Notes under the pieces: model-generated | The model's database searches: none | The model's input: the letters and a program-made list of their open reading frames with translations, nothing else | What the model was told of the DNA's origin: nothing | Part shown: piece after piece, positions 5,943-13,187 of the stretch | Layout: each line of letters starts with the position of its first letter | Position numbering within the stretch: the first letter of the stretch is position 1 | Made by a program: the position numbers and the translations under genes | Source of the DNA: JAICTV01 sp035634055 | GTDB lineage: Bacteria > Planctomycetota > Phycisphaerae > Tepidisphaerales > Tepidisphaeraceae | Length of the DNA stretch: 15,216 nucleotides | Direction of reading: 5' to 3' | Assembly (NCBI GenBank): GCA_035634055.1 | Contig: DASQDR010000045.1 | Coordinates: forward strand, 1-15,216

Positions 5943-6620
5943 ATGGACCCCAAGCAGCGCGCGGCCGAGGCGGCCCTGGAGCACGTCCGCGACGGCACCG
6001 TAATCGGACTGGGCACCGGCTCGACCGCCGAGCTCTTCCTCGTCGTCCTTGCCGACGCCTTGAAGTCCGGCCGCCGGCGCGACGTCACCGGCGTCCCCAC
6101 GTCCGAGCGCACCGAGCGCCGGGCGCGGGAGCTGGCCATCCCCCTGACCACCCTCGCGCACGCGGGGCAGCTCGACTTGGACGTCGACGGCGCGGACGAG
6201 GTCTCGCCGTCGCTGGACCTGATCAAGGGGCTCGGCGGCGCGCTGCTGCGGGAGAAGATCGTGGCCCAGAGCTCGCGCTCAATGATCGTGATCGCCGACG
6301 CCTCCAAGCGGGTGGAGAAGCTCGGGACGCGCTCGCCGCTGCCGGTCGAGGTGGCGAAGTTCGAGCACGAGGCGACGGCGGCGTTCCTCGAAAGCCTCGG
6401 CTGCCGGGCGGTGCTCCGACGATCGTTCGACGGGGCCTACGTCACCGACAACGGGAACTACATCTACGACTGCCGCTTCGAGCGCGGCATCGGCGACCCC
6501 GCCCTGCTCAACCTCGCCCTCTCCACCCGCGCGGGCGTGGTGGAAACCGGCTTGTTCCTCGGAATGGCCAAGGTCGCAATTATCGCGGGGGCCGACGGAG
6601 TGGATACGTTGAAGCGCTGA
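5943..6620 (+). CDS. rpiA: Ribose-5-phosphate isomerase A
   Basis: RpiA interconverts ribose 5-phosphate and ribulose 5-phosphate in the non-oxidative pentose phosphate pathway, as a cytoplasmic enzyme. The 225 residues match the family length. Expected motifs are present: G-L-G-T-G-S-T (22-28), D-V-D-G-A-D-E (80-86, with the catalytic Asp pair 82/85), K-G-L-G-G-A (95-100, Lys95), Glu104 in REK as general base, and Lys122 in DASKRV. YVTDNGNYIYD (166-176) and the C-terminal GLFLGMAKVAIIAGADGV are typical. I chose the ATG at 5943 because family similarity starts there. The frame is open back to 5820, but that Arg/Gly-rich extension is unlike any RpiA. No Shine-Dalgarno is present. The gene is divergent from the acidic-tail gene and convergent with the FHA-ATPase gene, 84 bp from its end. 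Confidence 0.95.
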   Translation: MDPKQRAAEAALEHVRDGTVIGLGTGSTAELFLVVLADALKSGRRRDVTGVPTSERTERRARELAIPLTTLAHAGQLDLDVDGADEVSPSLDLIKGLGGALLREKIVAQSSRSMIVIADASKRVEKLGTRSPLPVEVAKFEHEATAAFLESLGCRAVLRRSFDGAYVTDNGNYIYDCRFERGIGDPALLNLALSTRAGVVETGLFLGMAKVAIIAGADGVDTLKR

Positions 6621-6704
6621 GCGGGTACCCAGAAATGGCTGGTAAAGCGCCGTCGCGCGGGCCGCACCCGAAATCATCGCGACGTGCGGGCGAACGGGTG
6701 AAGG

Positions 6705-8426
6705 CTACATCGACCGTTCGATCTCATCGATGGACGTGATGCCGTCGGCCACGAGTTGATAGCCGGACTGGGAGAGCTTGACGAACTTGGAGCTCGTCAG
6801 CGACTTCTGCACCTCGGCGACGCTCGGGCTCTTCATGATCACTTCGCGCATCTCGTCGGTGACCGACAGAAGCTCGAACACGCCGCGCCGGCCCATGAAG
6901 CCGGTGCCGACGCACTTGGGGCAGCCGCGCGGGCTGTAGATCTTCTGCGCGCCCTCGCCCGCCTTGCCCATGCGCTGGATCTGCTCGGGCGTCGGCTTGC
7001 TGGCGGTCTTGCACGCGGGGCAGAGCTTGCGCACCAGTCGCTGCCCGAGCACCAGTTGCAGGCCGGACGAGACGAGGTAGGGCTCGACGCCCAGGTCGAG
7101 CAGGCGGAAGATCGTGCCGATCGTGTCCTTGGAGTGCACGGTGGAGAAGACCAGGTGCCCCGTGATGGCGGCCTGGAGCGCGATCCGCGCGGTTTCCGGG
7201 TCGCGCACCTCGCCGACGAGGATGGCGTCGGGGTCCTGCCGCAGCACGCTGCGCAGCAGCGCGCCGAACGTGTTCCCCTGCGCGTCGTTGACCGGGATCT
7301 GCGTGACGCCGTCGAGCTGGATCTCGACCGGGTCCTCGATCGTCACGACGTTGCGCTCGGACACGTCGATGTCGCGGATGACCGCGTAGAGCGTGGAGGT
7401 CTTGCCCGAGCCGGTCGGGCCGCAGACCAGGATCATGCCGCTGTCCGCCTTGGTGGCGCGCTGCACTTCCTCGAACATCCACTCCGGGAGTTGCAGGTCC
7501 CAGACGTGGTAAGGGGTGTTGGCGGTATCGAGAATTCGGATCACGCACTTCTGCCCGAACATCGCCGGCGCGAAGCTGATGCGATAATCGACCCGGCGGT
7601 CGGGGACGCGGGCGGAAAAGTGCCCTTCCTGCACGATCCCCTTCTGCGAGATGTCGATGTCGCACAAAATTTTGATCAGCGACGTGACGCGGATGCCGAC
7701 GTCCTTGGGCAGGCGAACGACATCGACCATCGAGCCGTCGGCGCGGATGCGGACGGAGTAATCGTCCTGCTTCGGCTCGATGTGAATGTCCGACGCCCGG
7801 GTGCGGAAGCAGATCAGGAGAATCAGTCGGAAGATGCCGACCGCCTCGCGCGGCTCGGCGCCGCGTCCCTTTCGGCCGTTGCCGCTGGCAGGCTTCGACG
7901 GGTGCGCCAGCGCGCCGCGGGCGTTGATCAGGGCGATGTCGTCGTCGGTGAACTTCTTGTCCGCCAGCGACTCCGCCATGCGGAGCAGCATCGCCTCGTA
8001 GCCGCCGCCACCTGGGGGCGCGACCTCTTCCATCTCGTCGTCGCCGACCTCGACGACCTCGACCTCGAACTCCTCGTCGTCCTCCTCCGCCGCCGGCACC
8101 GCGACGGGCGCCTTGGGCTTCGGGGCGGGCGCCAGCTCGGGCGCGTGGACGGTGAGGGTGGACCGGCCGATCTGCACGACGTCACCGTCGCCCAGCCGCC
8201 AGGTCTTGATCACCTGCCCGTTCACCTTGGTGCCGTTGGAGGAATCGAGGTCGCGGACGCGGAGGCCTTCCTGCCCTTTTTCGATGACGCAGTGGTAACG
8301 GCTGGCCATGCCGTCGGTCAGCACGACCATGTTGGTGGGGTGCCGGCCGACGGTGATCGGCTTGTCGGTGATCGGCACTTCCCGCGCGCCGTCGGCGGTT
8401 TGGATTGCAAGGTACGGTTGCGCCAT
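6705..8426 (-). CDS. gspE: FHA-domain GspE/PilB-type secretion ATPase
   Basis: This 573-residue protein is a hexameric ATPase of the type II secretion/type IV pilus family, powering pseudopilus or pilus assembly at the inner membrane. Residues 1-95 form an FHA phosphothreonine-binding domain, with GRH (27-29), SRYH (42-45) and the DSSNGTKVNG core (61-70). An Ala/Pro stretch and an acidic linker (114-136) follow. The ATPase part begins near 195 with RASDIHIEP (210-218). It has Walker A GPTGSGKT (336-343), an Asp box EDPVE (364-368), Walker B AILVGEVRD (401-409, Glu406) and a His box ITGHLVFSTVHS (421-432). A zinc module has CPAC (469-472) and CPKC (502-505). All catalytic motifs look intact. 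The usual N1E domain seems to be replaced by FHA. No secretin, GspF/PilC or pseudopilin gene is nearby, so GspE, PilB or a relative cannot be told apart. No good Shine-Dalgarno is visible (GGGAG is 13 nt away). Confidence 0.93.
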   Translation of the reverse strand: MAQPYLAIQTADGAREVPITDKPITVGRHPTNMVVLTDGMASRYHCVIEKGQEGLRVRDLDSSNGTKVNGQVIKTWRLGDGDVVQIGRSTLTVHAPELAPAPKPKAPVAVPAAEEDDEEFEVEVVEVGDDEMEEVAPPGGGGYEAMLLRMAESLADKKFTDDDIALINARGALAHPSKPASGNGRKGRGAEPREAVGIFRLILLICFRTRASDIHIEPKQDDYSVRIRADGSMVDVVRLPKDVGIRVTSLIKILCDIDISQKGIVQEGHFSARVPDRRVDYRISFAPAMFGQKCVIRILDTANTPYHVWDLQLPEWMFEEVQRATKADSGMILVCGPTGSGKTSTLYAVIRDIDVSERNVVTIEDPVEIQLDGVTQIPVNDAQGNTFGALLRSVLRQDPDAILVGEVRDPETARIALQAAITGHLVFSTVHSKDTIGTIFRLLDLGVEPYLVSSGLQLVLGQRLVRKLCPACKTASKPTPEQIQRMGKAGEGAQKIYSPRGCPKCVGTGFMGRRGVFELLSVTDEMREVIMKSPSVAEVQKSLTSSKFVKLSQSGYQLVADGITSIDEIERSM

Positions 8427-8538
8427 CAGCTTAGGGTCACTCCCGCTCGGCCGGCCCGGGCCGCGCCCGCGCGCGGCGACGACGACGACGGGTGGATACG
8501 CCCCGGGCGTCCCCGCACGGCGGCCGAACTCGAAACTT

Positions 8539-8567
8539 ACTGTACCCCGCGCGGCGAGCGGTTTCTA
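8539..8567 (-). promoter_or_regulatory. Candidate sigma70-like promoter for the FHA-ATPase gene
   Basis: On the minus strand, TAGAAA (complement of 8562-8567), a 17-nt spacer and TACAGT (complement of 8539-8544) match consensus at 4 of 6 bases each. They lie about 110 bp upstream of the start at 8426, in the 227-bp gap that otherwise shows only a (GAC)n triplet run (8478-8490) and GC-rich palindromic stretches. Confidence 0.3.
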
Positions 8568-8653
8568 GTTATTCTGAAACGCTTGCCCCGCCGAGACTTC
8601 TCAATCGTGGCACCCTTTCCGGGGCGCCGCCGCCGGGGCGGGACTCTGCGCGG

Positions 8654-9112
8654 TTAATCGGGCTGCTCCTTTCCCTGCCGGCGGTCGCCGGCGTCGATCT
8701 GGGACTTCTCGTACCAGCGGACGTTGCACACGGCGTCGCACGATCGCAGCGCCTCGTGCAGCGATCGCGCCAGCGCCTGCTTCGCCCCGTCGACCGGGCG
8801 GTGGAAGAAGCGCTTGAACGGCTCCCAGTCGCAAAAGACGAACGCCAGCCAGCGCGGCGGAACGGGGTCCCCTTCGGCGTCGCCGTCGCAGTGGCAGCCG
8901 ACGTAAAGATCCACCCCCTGAGTGCCGACCCGCAGGCACCAGCCCCAGTCCTCGGCGATCGGTTCATCGAGGCGCAGGCCGGGGACCTCAGACAAGCGCT
9001 CCTTCAGCCAGCCGGCAAGTTCCCGGCCGGTTGGCTCCATGCCGCTGTCGACGTCGGGCTCGTGGAGCTCGTCGTCGAACAACGCGGTCTGGAACGTGAC
9101 GTGGTCCAGCAT
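8654..9112 (-). CDS. Hypothetical protein with EDWGW motif
   Basis: This 152-residue protein is of unknown function. Its centre has a distinctive E-D-W-G-W (54-58) in the context P-I-A-E-D-W-G-W-C-L-R-V, preceded by a helix GRELAGWLKERL (29-40). Cysteines occur at 59, 73, 75, 94, 125 and 129, with a C-H-C at 73-75 in VGCHCDGDAEGD. PRWLAFVFCDWEPFKRFF (86-103) is hydrophobic but too polar for a membrane helix. I recall small uncharacterised bacterial proteins with an EDWGW signature but cannot name a family from sequence alone. No signal peptide is visible, so it is probably cytoplasmic. The Shine-Dalgarno is weak (GGA close to the ATG). It lies 148 bp after metG on the same strand. Cys pairs near 73/75 and 125/129 could bind metal, which is speculation. 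Confidence 0.75.
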   Translation of the reverse strand: MLDHVTFQTALFDDELHEPDVDSGMEPTGRELAGWLKERLSEVPGLRLDEPIAEDWGWCLRVGTQGVDLYVGCHCDGDAEGDPVPPRWLAFVFCDWEPFKRFFHRPVDGAKQALARSLHEALRSCDAVCNVRWYEKSQIDAGDRRQGKEQPD

Positions 9113-9160
9113 GTTCCATCTCGCGATGGGACGGGCGCGGCGGGCGGCGGCGGCGGGTTC

Positions 9161-9186
9161 TGTCGCCGGTGCCTGTCGCCGGTGCC
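9161..9186 (+). repeat. 13-bp exact tandem duplication
   Basis: TGTCGCCGGTGCC occurs twice back to back (9161-9173 and 9174-9186) in the gap between metG and the EDWGW gene, followed by GGCC. It is probably a recent slippage product. Each unit contains GGTGCC/GGCGAC-type self-complementarity, but no clear regulatory role can be assigned. Confidence 0.7.
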
Positions 9187-9225
9187 GGCCTTGGCGGTTT
9201 CGCGCCGCCGCTGACGAATGTCGCG

Positions 9226-9245
9226 GGGCGCACGGACAAGCGCCC
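9226..9245 (-). terminator. GC hairpin just after metG
   Basis: On the minus strand GGGCGC and GCGCCC form a perfect 6-bp GC stem around an 8-nt loop, starting 16 nt after the metG stop. No T-run follows. It may be a Rho-dependent 3' end or a stabilising hairpin rather than an intrinsic terminator. Confidence 0.3.
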
Positions 9246-9260
9246 AGGAGCGTGCGCAGC

Positions 9261-10811
9261 TCACTTGGGCACGTCGACCTTCGGGAACAGCGGCTGACCG
9301 TCCCCCAGCTTGTGGCCCGGCGGGAGCTCGCTCGCCAGCAGCTCCGCCAGCGGTCGCCCTTCCACCGGAACGTTCAACTGTTGTAGCCCCGCCAGCGCCT
9401 TTTCCGGCAGGACCGGAAGCAGCGCCACCAGCGCGTTCTTGATCGCCTGGGCGGATCGGTTCAACACCGTGTCCAGCCGGCTGGCCTTGGCGGGATCCTT
9501 CGCCAACGAGAAGGGCGCGGTGGCGTCGATGTACCCGTTGGTCGCCCGCGCCAGCTCGACCGGCAGCAGCGCGCACTGCTGGAGCTCGAGCCGGGCGTAC
9601 GCGTCGGTCACCGAGACGGCCAACCGCCCCGTCTGTTCCACCAAATGCGCATCGGCGTCGCCGGTTTCACCGACGGCCGGCAGCACGCCATCGCGATACC
9701 GGCCGACCATCTTGATCGTCCGGTTCAGGCAGTTTCCTACAACGTTGGCCAGCTCGTTGAACGACTTGGCGAAGTCCGCGTCGGTCCAATCCAGGTCCGA
9801 CCCGAACGGCGCCGCCCGCAGAAGGTAGTAGCGCAGCGCGTCCAGCGAGTAGGTGTCGATCACCGAGCGGAGCTTGTCGAGGTCGATGAAGTTCCCCAGC
9901 GACTTGCCCATCTTGCGCCCGCCGCTGGTCCACCACCCGTGCGCGAACACCTGCCTGGGCAGCGGCAGGTCCAGCGAGAAGAGAATCGCCGGCCAATAGA
10001 CCGTGTGGAACCAAAGGATTTCCTTGCCGATCAGGTGAACGTCGGCGGGCCAGTATTGGCGAAACTGGGCTTCGTCACCGCTGGCGTAGCCGAGGGCGGT
10101 GATGTAGTTGCTCAGGGCGTCGATCCAGACGTACAGCACGTGCCCGGGGTCGTGCGGGAGCGGGATTCCCCACTTGAGCGTCGCCCGGCTGACCGAAAGG
10201 TCCTCCACCCCCTGCTTCAACTTGCTGATCACCTCGTTCCGCCGCGCCTCGGGCTGGATGAAGTCCGGGTTGGACTGGATGTACTCCAGAACGCGCGGGG
10301 CGTACTTCTTCAGGCGAAAAAAGTAGGTTGGCTCGGTGTAGCGCGTCAGTGGCCGGCCGGTGATCGACGACTTGAACTCGTTGGCCTTGGCCTCGGTCTC
10401 GGTGACGAATTCCTCCTGGCCCTCGTCGTACCATCCCTCATAGCTGCCGAGGTAAATGTCGTCGTTGGCCACCAGCTTCTCGACGATCTTCGTCACCGCC
10501 CGCTTGTGGCGGTCGGAGGACGTGCGAATGAAGTCGTCGTGGCTGACCTTCACCTCGCGCCAGATGTCCTCGAAGACCTTGACCACGCGGTCGACCAGCA
10601 CCTTCGGTTCGATCCCCTGGGCGGCGGCGGTCTTGACCATCTTGATGCCGTGCTCGTCGGTGCCGGTGAGGAAGAACGTGTCGTCGCCTCGCAGGCGGTG
10701 GTAGCGCGCGACCGTGTCGGCGCAGAGCGTGGTGTAGACGTGCCCGAGGTGCGGCTCGGCGTTGGGATAGTAGATGGGGGTGCTGATGTAGAACGTGCTG
10801 CGGTCGGCCAT
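9261..10811 (-). CDS. metG: Methionyl-tRNA synthetase, short Zn-knuckle-free form
   Basis: MetRS charges tRNA-Met and initiator tRNA-Met with methionine in the cytoplasm. The 516 residues cover the class I catalytic Rossmann fold and the anticodon-binding helical bundle. The C-terminal tRNA-binding (EMAP-like) domain of longer MetRS is absent. The HIGH motif is H-L-G-H (21-24) after the typical FYISTPIYYPNAEP. The second signature is K-M-G-K-S (300-304) instead of KMSKS. The methionine-site stretch VWIDALSNYITALGY (228-242) is typical. In the insertion after YEGWY (124-128) the zinc-binding cysteine pairs are missing, as in the Zn-free subgroup that includes Bacillus MetRS. I chose the ATG at 10811. 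An in-frame GTG at 10820 would add three residues, and neither has a clear Shine-Dalgarno. It lies 335 bp after lpdA and probably has its own promoter. Confidence 0.95.
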   Translation of the reverse strand: MADRSTFYISTPIYYPNAEPHLGHVYTTLCADTVARYHRLRGDDTFFLTGTDEHGIKMVKTAAAQGIEPKVLVDRVVKVFEDIWREVKVSHDDFIRTSSDRHKRAVTKIVEKLVANDDIYLGSYEGWYDEGQEEFVTETEAKANEFKSSITGRPLTRYTEPTYFFRLKKYAPRVLEYIQSNPDFIQPEARRNEVISKLKQGVEDLSVSRATLKWGIPLPHDPGHVLYVWIDALSNYITALGYASGDEAQFRQYWPADVHLIGKEILWFHTVYWPAILFSLDLPLPRQVFAHGWWTSGGRKMGKSLGNFIDLDKLRSVIDTYSLDALRYYLLRAAPFGSDLDWTDADFAKSFNELANVVGNCLNRTIKMVGRYRDGVLPAVGETGDADAHLVEQTGRLAVSVTDAYARLELQQCALLPVELARATNGYIDATAPFSLAKDPAKASRLDTVLNRSAQAIKNALVALLPVLPEKALAGLQQLNVPVEGRPLAELLASELPPGHKLGDGQPLFPKVDVPK

Positions 10812-10856
10812 GGTGGTCACCGTTCTAGCGCTTTTGGCGCAAAGAGAAAGCCATCG

Positions 10857-10871
10857 CTTTCGGATCGAAAG
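10857..10871. promoter_or_regulatory. 15-bp inverted repeat upstream of metG
   Basis: CTTTCG-GAT-CGAAAG has perfect 6-bp arms around 3 nt. It lies 45 bp upstream of the metG ATG. It could be an operator or a leader hairpin in metG mRNA. It is not part of a recognisable T-box: no specifier loop or antiterminator sequence is seen. Confidence 0.3.
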
Positions 10872-11008
10872 ACGTCGTGGCGGAGCGCGGGGGTGCGGAC
10901 GCCGTCCGGTCGCCGGGACGCGTCACCCCTACCGCATCGACGTCATTCGAGCGAAGCGATGGCCCATCATTCGGATTATCGGCACGCCGGGCGAAGGGAT
11001 CAAGGGAT

Positions 11009-11047
11009 GCGGCGGCGGGAGCGGCGGCGGGAGCGGCGGCGGCGGGA
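11009..11047 (+). repeat. 12-bp GGC-rich tandem repeat
   Basis: GCGGCGGCGGGA occurs twice exactly (11009-11020, 11021-11032). A third copy carries one extra GGC (11033-11047). This is a simple-sequence tract in the gap after lpdA that could vary in length by slippage. Confidence 0.7.
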
Positions 11048-11092
11048 CCCGCGCGGGTACAATGCCGCCATGCCTCAGCCGCCGCGCGGCGG
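11047..11092. repeat. Pair of perfect GC palindromes after lpdA
   Basis: ACCCGCGCGGGT (11047-11058) and CCGCCGCGCGGCGG (11079-11092) are both perfect palindromes, about 20 bp apart. The second is the nearest strong structure after the lpdA stop. No T-run follows on the minus strand, so intrinsic termination is not supported. Confidence 0.45.
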
Positions 11093-11145
11093 GACGCAGG
11101 TGCCGGCAAGTGCTCCCTGTCTGACGTTCCGGGTCGTTCGCTGCG

Positions 11146-13056
11146 TTACAGGTGAATTGCGCGACCATCGGCGACGCCGGCGGCTTCCATGACGGCCTCG
11201 CTCATGGTCGGGTGCGGGTGCATCGCCTCGATGATCTCGTCCTCGGTGGCCTCGAGCTTCTTTGCCATCACGAGTTCGCTCAGCAGCTCGGTGACGTTCT
11301 CCCCGATCATGTGCACGCCGAGCAGCTCGCCGTACTTGGCATCGAAGATCAGCTTGACGAACCCCTCGGTCTCGCCGGCAGCGAGCGCGCGGCCGCTGAC
11401 GGAGAACGGGAACTTGCCGACGCGGATCTCCCCCGCCAGCTCGCGCGCCTTTTTCTCGGTCAGCCCCATACTGGCGACCTGCGGGTGCGTGTAGGTGCAG
11501 CCGGGGATGAAGCGGTAGTCGATGTCGCTGTCGCCGTCCGCCTCGTGGAAGCCGCCGATGCGATCGACGACCTTGACCGCCTCGTGGTGCGCGACGTGCG
11601 CCAGGTCCGGGTGGCGATAACCGGCCATCGAGGACTGCTCGGGCCAGTGCAGGCTGACGCAGTCGCCGACCGCCCAGACGTTCTCGAGGTTCGTGCGGTA
11701 CTTCGGATCCACCTTGATCCGGTTCTTGAACAGCTCGAGCTTCGCCTCGGGGGCCGCGACGTTCTCGACGTTGCCGCTGACGCCGACGGCGACGAGGACG
11801 GCGTCCACCTCGATCGTCTGCGACGCGCCGCCCGCCGCCGGCGTGACCGTCAGTCGCACGGCGTTGCCGACCCGGTCGATCTTGTCGGTCTTGTGCCTGG
11901 TCAGCACCTTGATGCCGCGCTTCTGGAAGCTGCGCTCGAGCAGGACGGAGGTTTCGGTGTCCTCGTTGGGCAGGAGGTTGTCGAGCATCTCGACGATGGT
12001 GACCTCGGTGCCGACGGCGTTGTAGAAGTCGCCGAACTCGCACCCGATCGCGCCCGCGCCGATGATCGCCAGCCGCTTCGGTTGCTGCGGAAGGTTCATC
12101 GCCTCGCGCGAGGTGATGATCTGCTTGCCGTCGAACTTGGCGAAGGGCAGCTCGACCGGGCGGGCGCCGGTGGCGAGGATGACGTGCTCGGCCGACACTT
12201 CCTTCGCACCGCCGCTGCTCGTCGTGTACTTGACGCGGTGCGCGCCGAGGAGTTGGCCGGTCCCCATCTCGTGCTTCACCTCGTACTTCCGGAAGAGGTG
12301 GCCGATGCCCTTCTGGAGCTTGTCGGCAATGCCGCGGCTCCGGGCGACGATCTTGGCGAAGTCGACCTTGACCTCGCCGACGGTGATGCCGCGGTGGGCG
12401 GCCTCGGTGCGGATCTTGCGGACGAACGCGCCGTCCTCGAGCAGCGCCTTGGTCGGAATGCATCCCCAGTTAAGGCACGTGCCGCCGAGGTTTTCCTTTT
12501 CGATGCAGAGCACGCGCTTCTTGAGTTGCCCCGCGCGAATGGCGGCGGCATAGCCCGCCGGTCCGCCGCCGATGACGACGATGTCGAAGTCGTAGCGTTT
12601 CCCCGTCGCCGCGGCGGCGGCGGCGCCGGGCGCCGGCGCCTTTGCTGCCCCGGTTGCCGAAGAAGTTGCCGCAGCCGGCGCGGGTCCAGCCGTCGCCGCC
12701 GCCGCTTGCGGTTTCGCCGCAGGCGCTTGTGGGACCGGCGCGGGCGCCGCCGCCGCCACTTTCGCAGCGCCACCGTCGACAGGCTTGAAATTCTTCTTCA
12801 CGTCGGCGGCATTTTCCTTGCCCGTGGCAATGACCGCCAGCACCGCCCCGACCGGCGCCGCCTGCCCTTCCTGGATCGCGATGTGCGCCAGCGTGCCGCT
12901 GTCAAAGGCTTCCATCGACATGACGGCCTTGTCGGTCTCGACGTCGGCGATCTCCTCGCCGGCGGCGATCTTGTCGCCTTCCTTCTTGTGCCACTTGACG
13001 ACCTTCCCCTCGGTCATGGTGTCGCTGAGCTGCGGCATGGTGATCTCGGCGGGCAT
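11146..13056 (-). CDS. lpdA: Dihydrolipoyl dehydrogenase (E3) with N-terminal lipoyl domain
   Basis: E3 reoxidises dihydrolipoyl groups of 2-oxoacid dehydrogenase complexes, passing electrons through FAD to NAD+. The 636 residues comprise a lipoyl domain (1-80, with V-E-T-D-K-A placing the lipoyl lysine at 43), an Ala/Pro-rich flexible linker (about 95-152), and a full E3 core. The core has the FAD motif VIGGGPAGYAAAIRAGQ (161-177), redox disulfide C-L-N-W-G-C (Cys194/Cys199), NAD motif GAGAIGCEFG (333-342), WAVGD (461-465) and the interface motif H-P-H-P-T-M-S-E (613-620, His615/Glu620). All catalytic residues are present. I chose the ATG at 13056 because the lipoyl domain begins there and GGAGA lies about 10 nt upstream. 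The frame is open further upstream, but that stretch overlaps the dinB-like gene and is not domain-like. It is third in the E2-dinB-E3 order, 131 bp after the DinB-like gene. Confidence 0.96.
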   Translation of the reverse strand: MPAEITMPQLSDTMTEGKVVKWHKKEGDKIAAGEEIADVETDKAVMSMEAFDSGTLAHIAIQEGQAAPVGAVLAVIATGKENAADVKKNFKPVDGGAAKVAAAAPAPVPQAPAAKPQAAAATAGPAPAAATSSATGAAKAPAPGAAAAAATGKRYDFDIVVIGGGPAGYAAAIRAGQLKKRVLCIEKENLGGTCLNWGCIPTKALLEDGAFVRKIRTEAAHRGITVGEVKVDFAKIVARSRGIADKLQKGIGHLFRKYEVKHEMGTGQLLGAHRVKYTTSSGGAKEVSAEHVILATGARPVELPFAKFDGKQIITSREAMNLPQQPKRLAIIGAGAIGCEFGDFYNAVGTEVTIVEMLDNLLPNEDTETSVLLERSFQKRGIKVLTRHKTDKIDRVGNAVRLTVTPAAGGASQTIEVDAVLVAVGVSGNVENVAAPEAKLELFKNRIKVDPKYRTNLENVWAVGDCVSLHWPEQSSMAGYRHPDLAHVAHHEAVKVVDRIGGFHEADGDSDIDYRFIPGCTYTHPQVASMGLTEKKARELAGEIRVGKFPFSVSGRALAAGETEGFVKLIFDAKYGELLGVHMIGENVTELLSELVMAKKLEATEDEIIEAMHPHPTMSEAVMEAAGVADGRAIHL

Positions 13057-13187
13057 CGTCGGCTTTCTCCGTTTGCTGTGTGGGTCGTGGGTGGGCGACG
13101 AATGATAGGGAAACGCGCAGGCGTTGTCATCCGCGCGAGCGGAGCTGCGCGCGCGGCAGGGCCGAGTCAGATGTCGCCGGAGGATGA

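Larger units (their letters stand above)
10812..11145. other. Intergenic region between lpdA and metG
   Basis: I see no protein gene that I can assert in these 334 bases. They hold a small GCGC-TTTTG-GCGC hairpin (10828-10840), a 15-bp inverted repeat (10857-10871), a 12-bp GGC-rich tandem repeat (11009-11047), two GC palindromes (11047-11058 and 11079-11092), and a plus-strand TACAAT box before a possible 40-codon frame (11070-11192). GCCATCGCTT (10850-10859) recurs inverted as AAGCGATGGC (10954-10963), 94 nt apart. The palindrome at 11079-11092 lies about 54 nt after the lpdA stop and may mark its mRNA 3' end. No metG promoter with both boxes is evident. Confidence 0.5.

Noticed and set aside
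6662..6689. Bidirectional terminator between rpiA and the ATPase gene
   Set aside because: CCGCAC and GTGCGG can pair, but the loop is 16 nt and there is no T-run on either strand.
6756..8657. 633-codon plus-strand open frame opposite the FHA-ATPase
   Set aside because: Composition of Asp/Val/Arg/Leu/Gly typical of antisense frames in high-GC genes. The minus strand encodes an intact ATPase.
10812..11000. T-box riboswitch upstream of metG
   Set aside because: No specifier loop, no T-box consensus and no competing terminator/antiterminator pair. Only simple hairpins are visible.
9645..11192. 515-codon plus-strand open frame opposite metG
   Set aside because: Antisense to an intact MetRS. 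Only its last 40 codons are considered separately, because of the TACAAT box.
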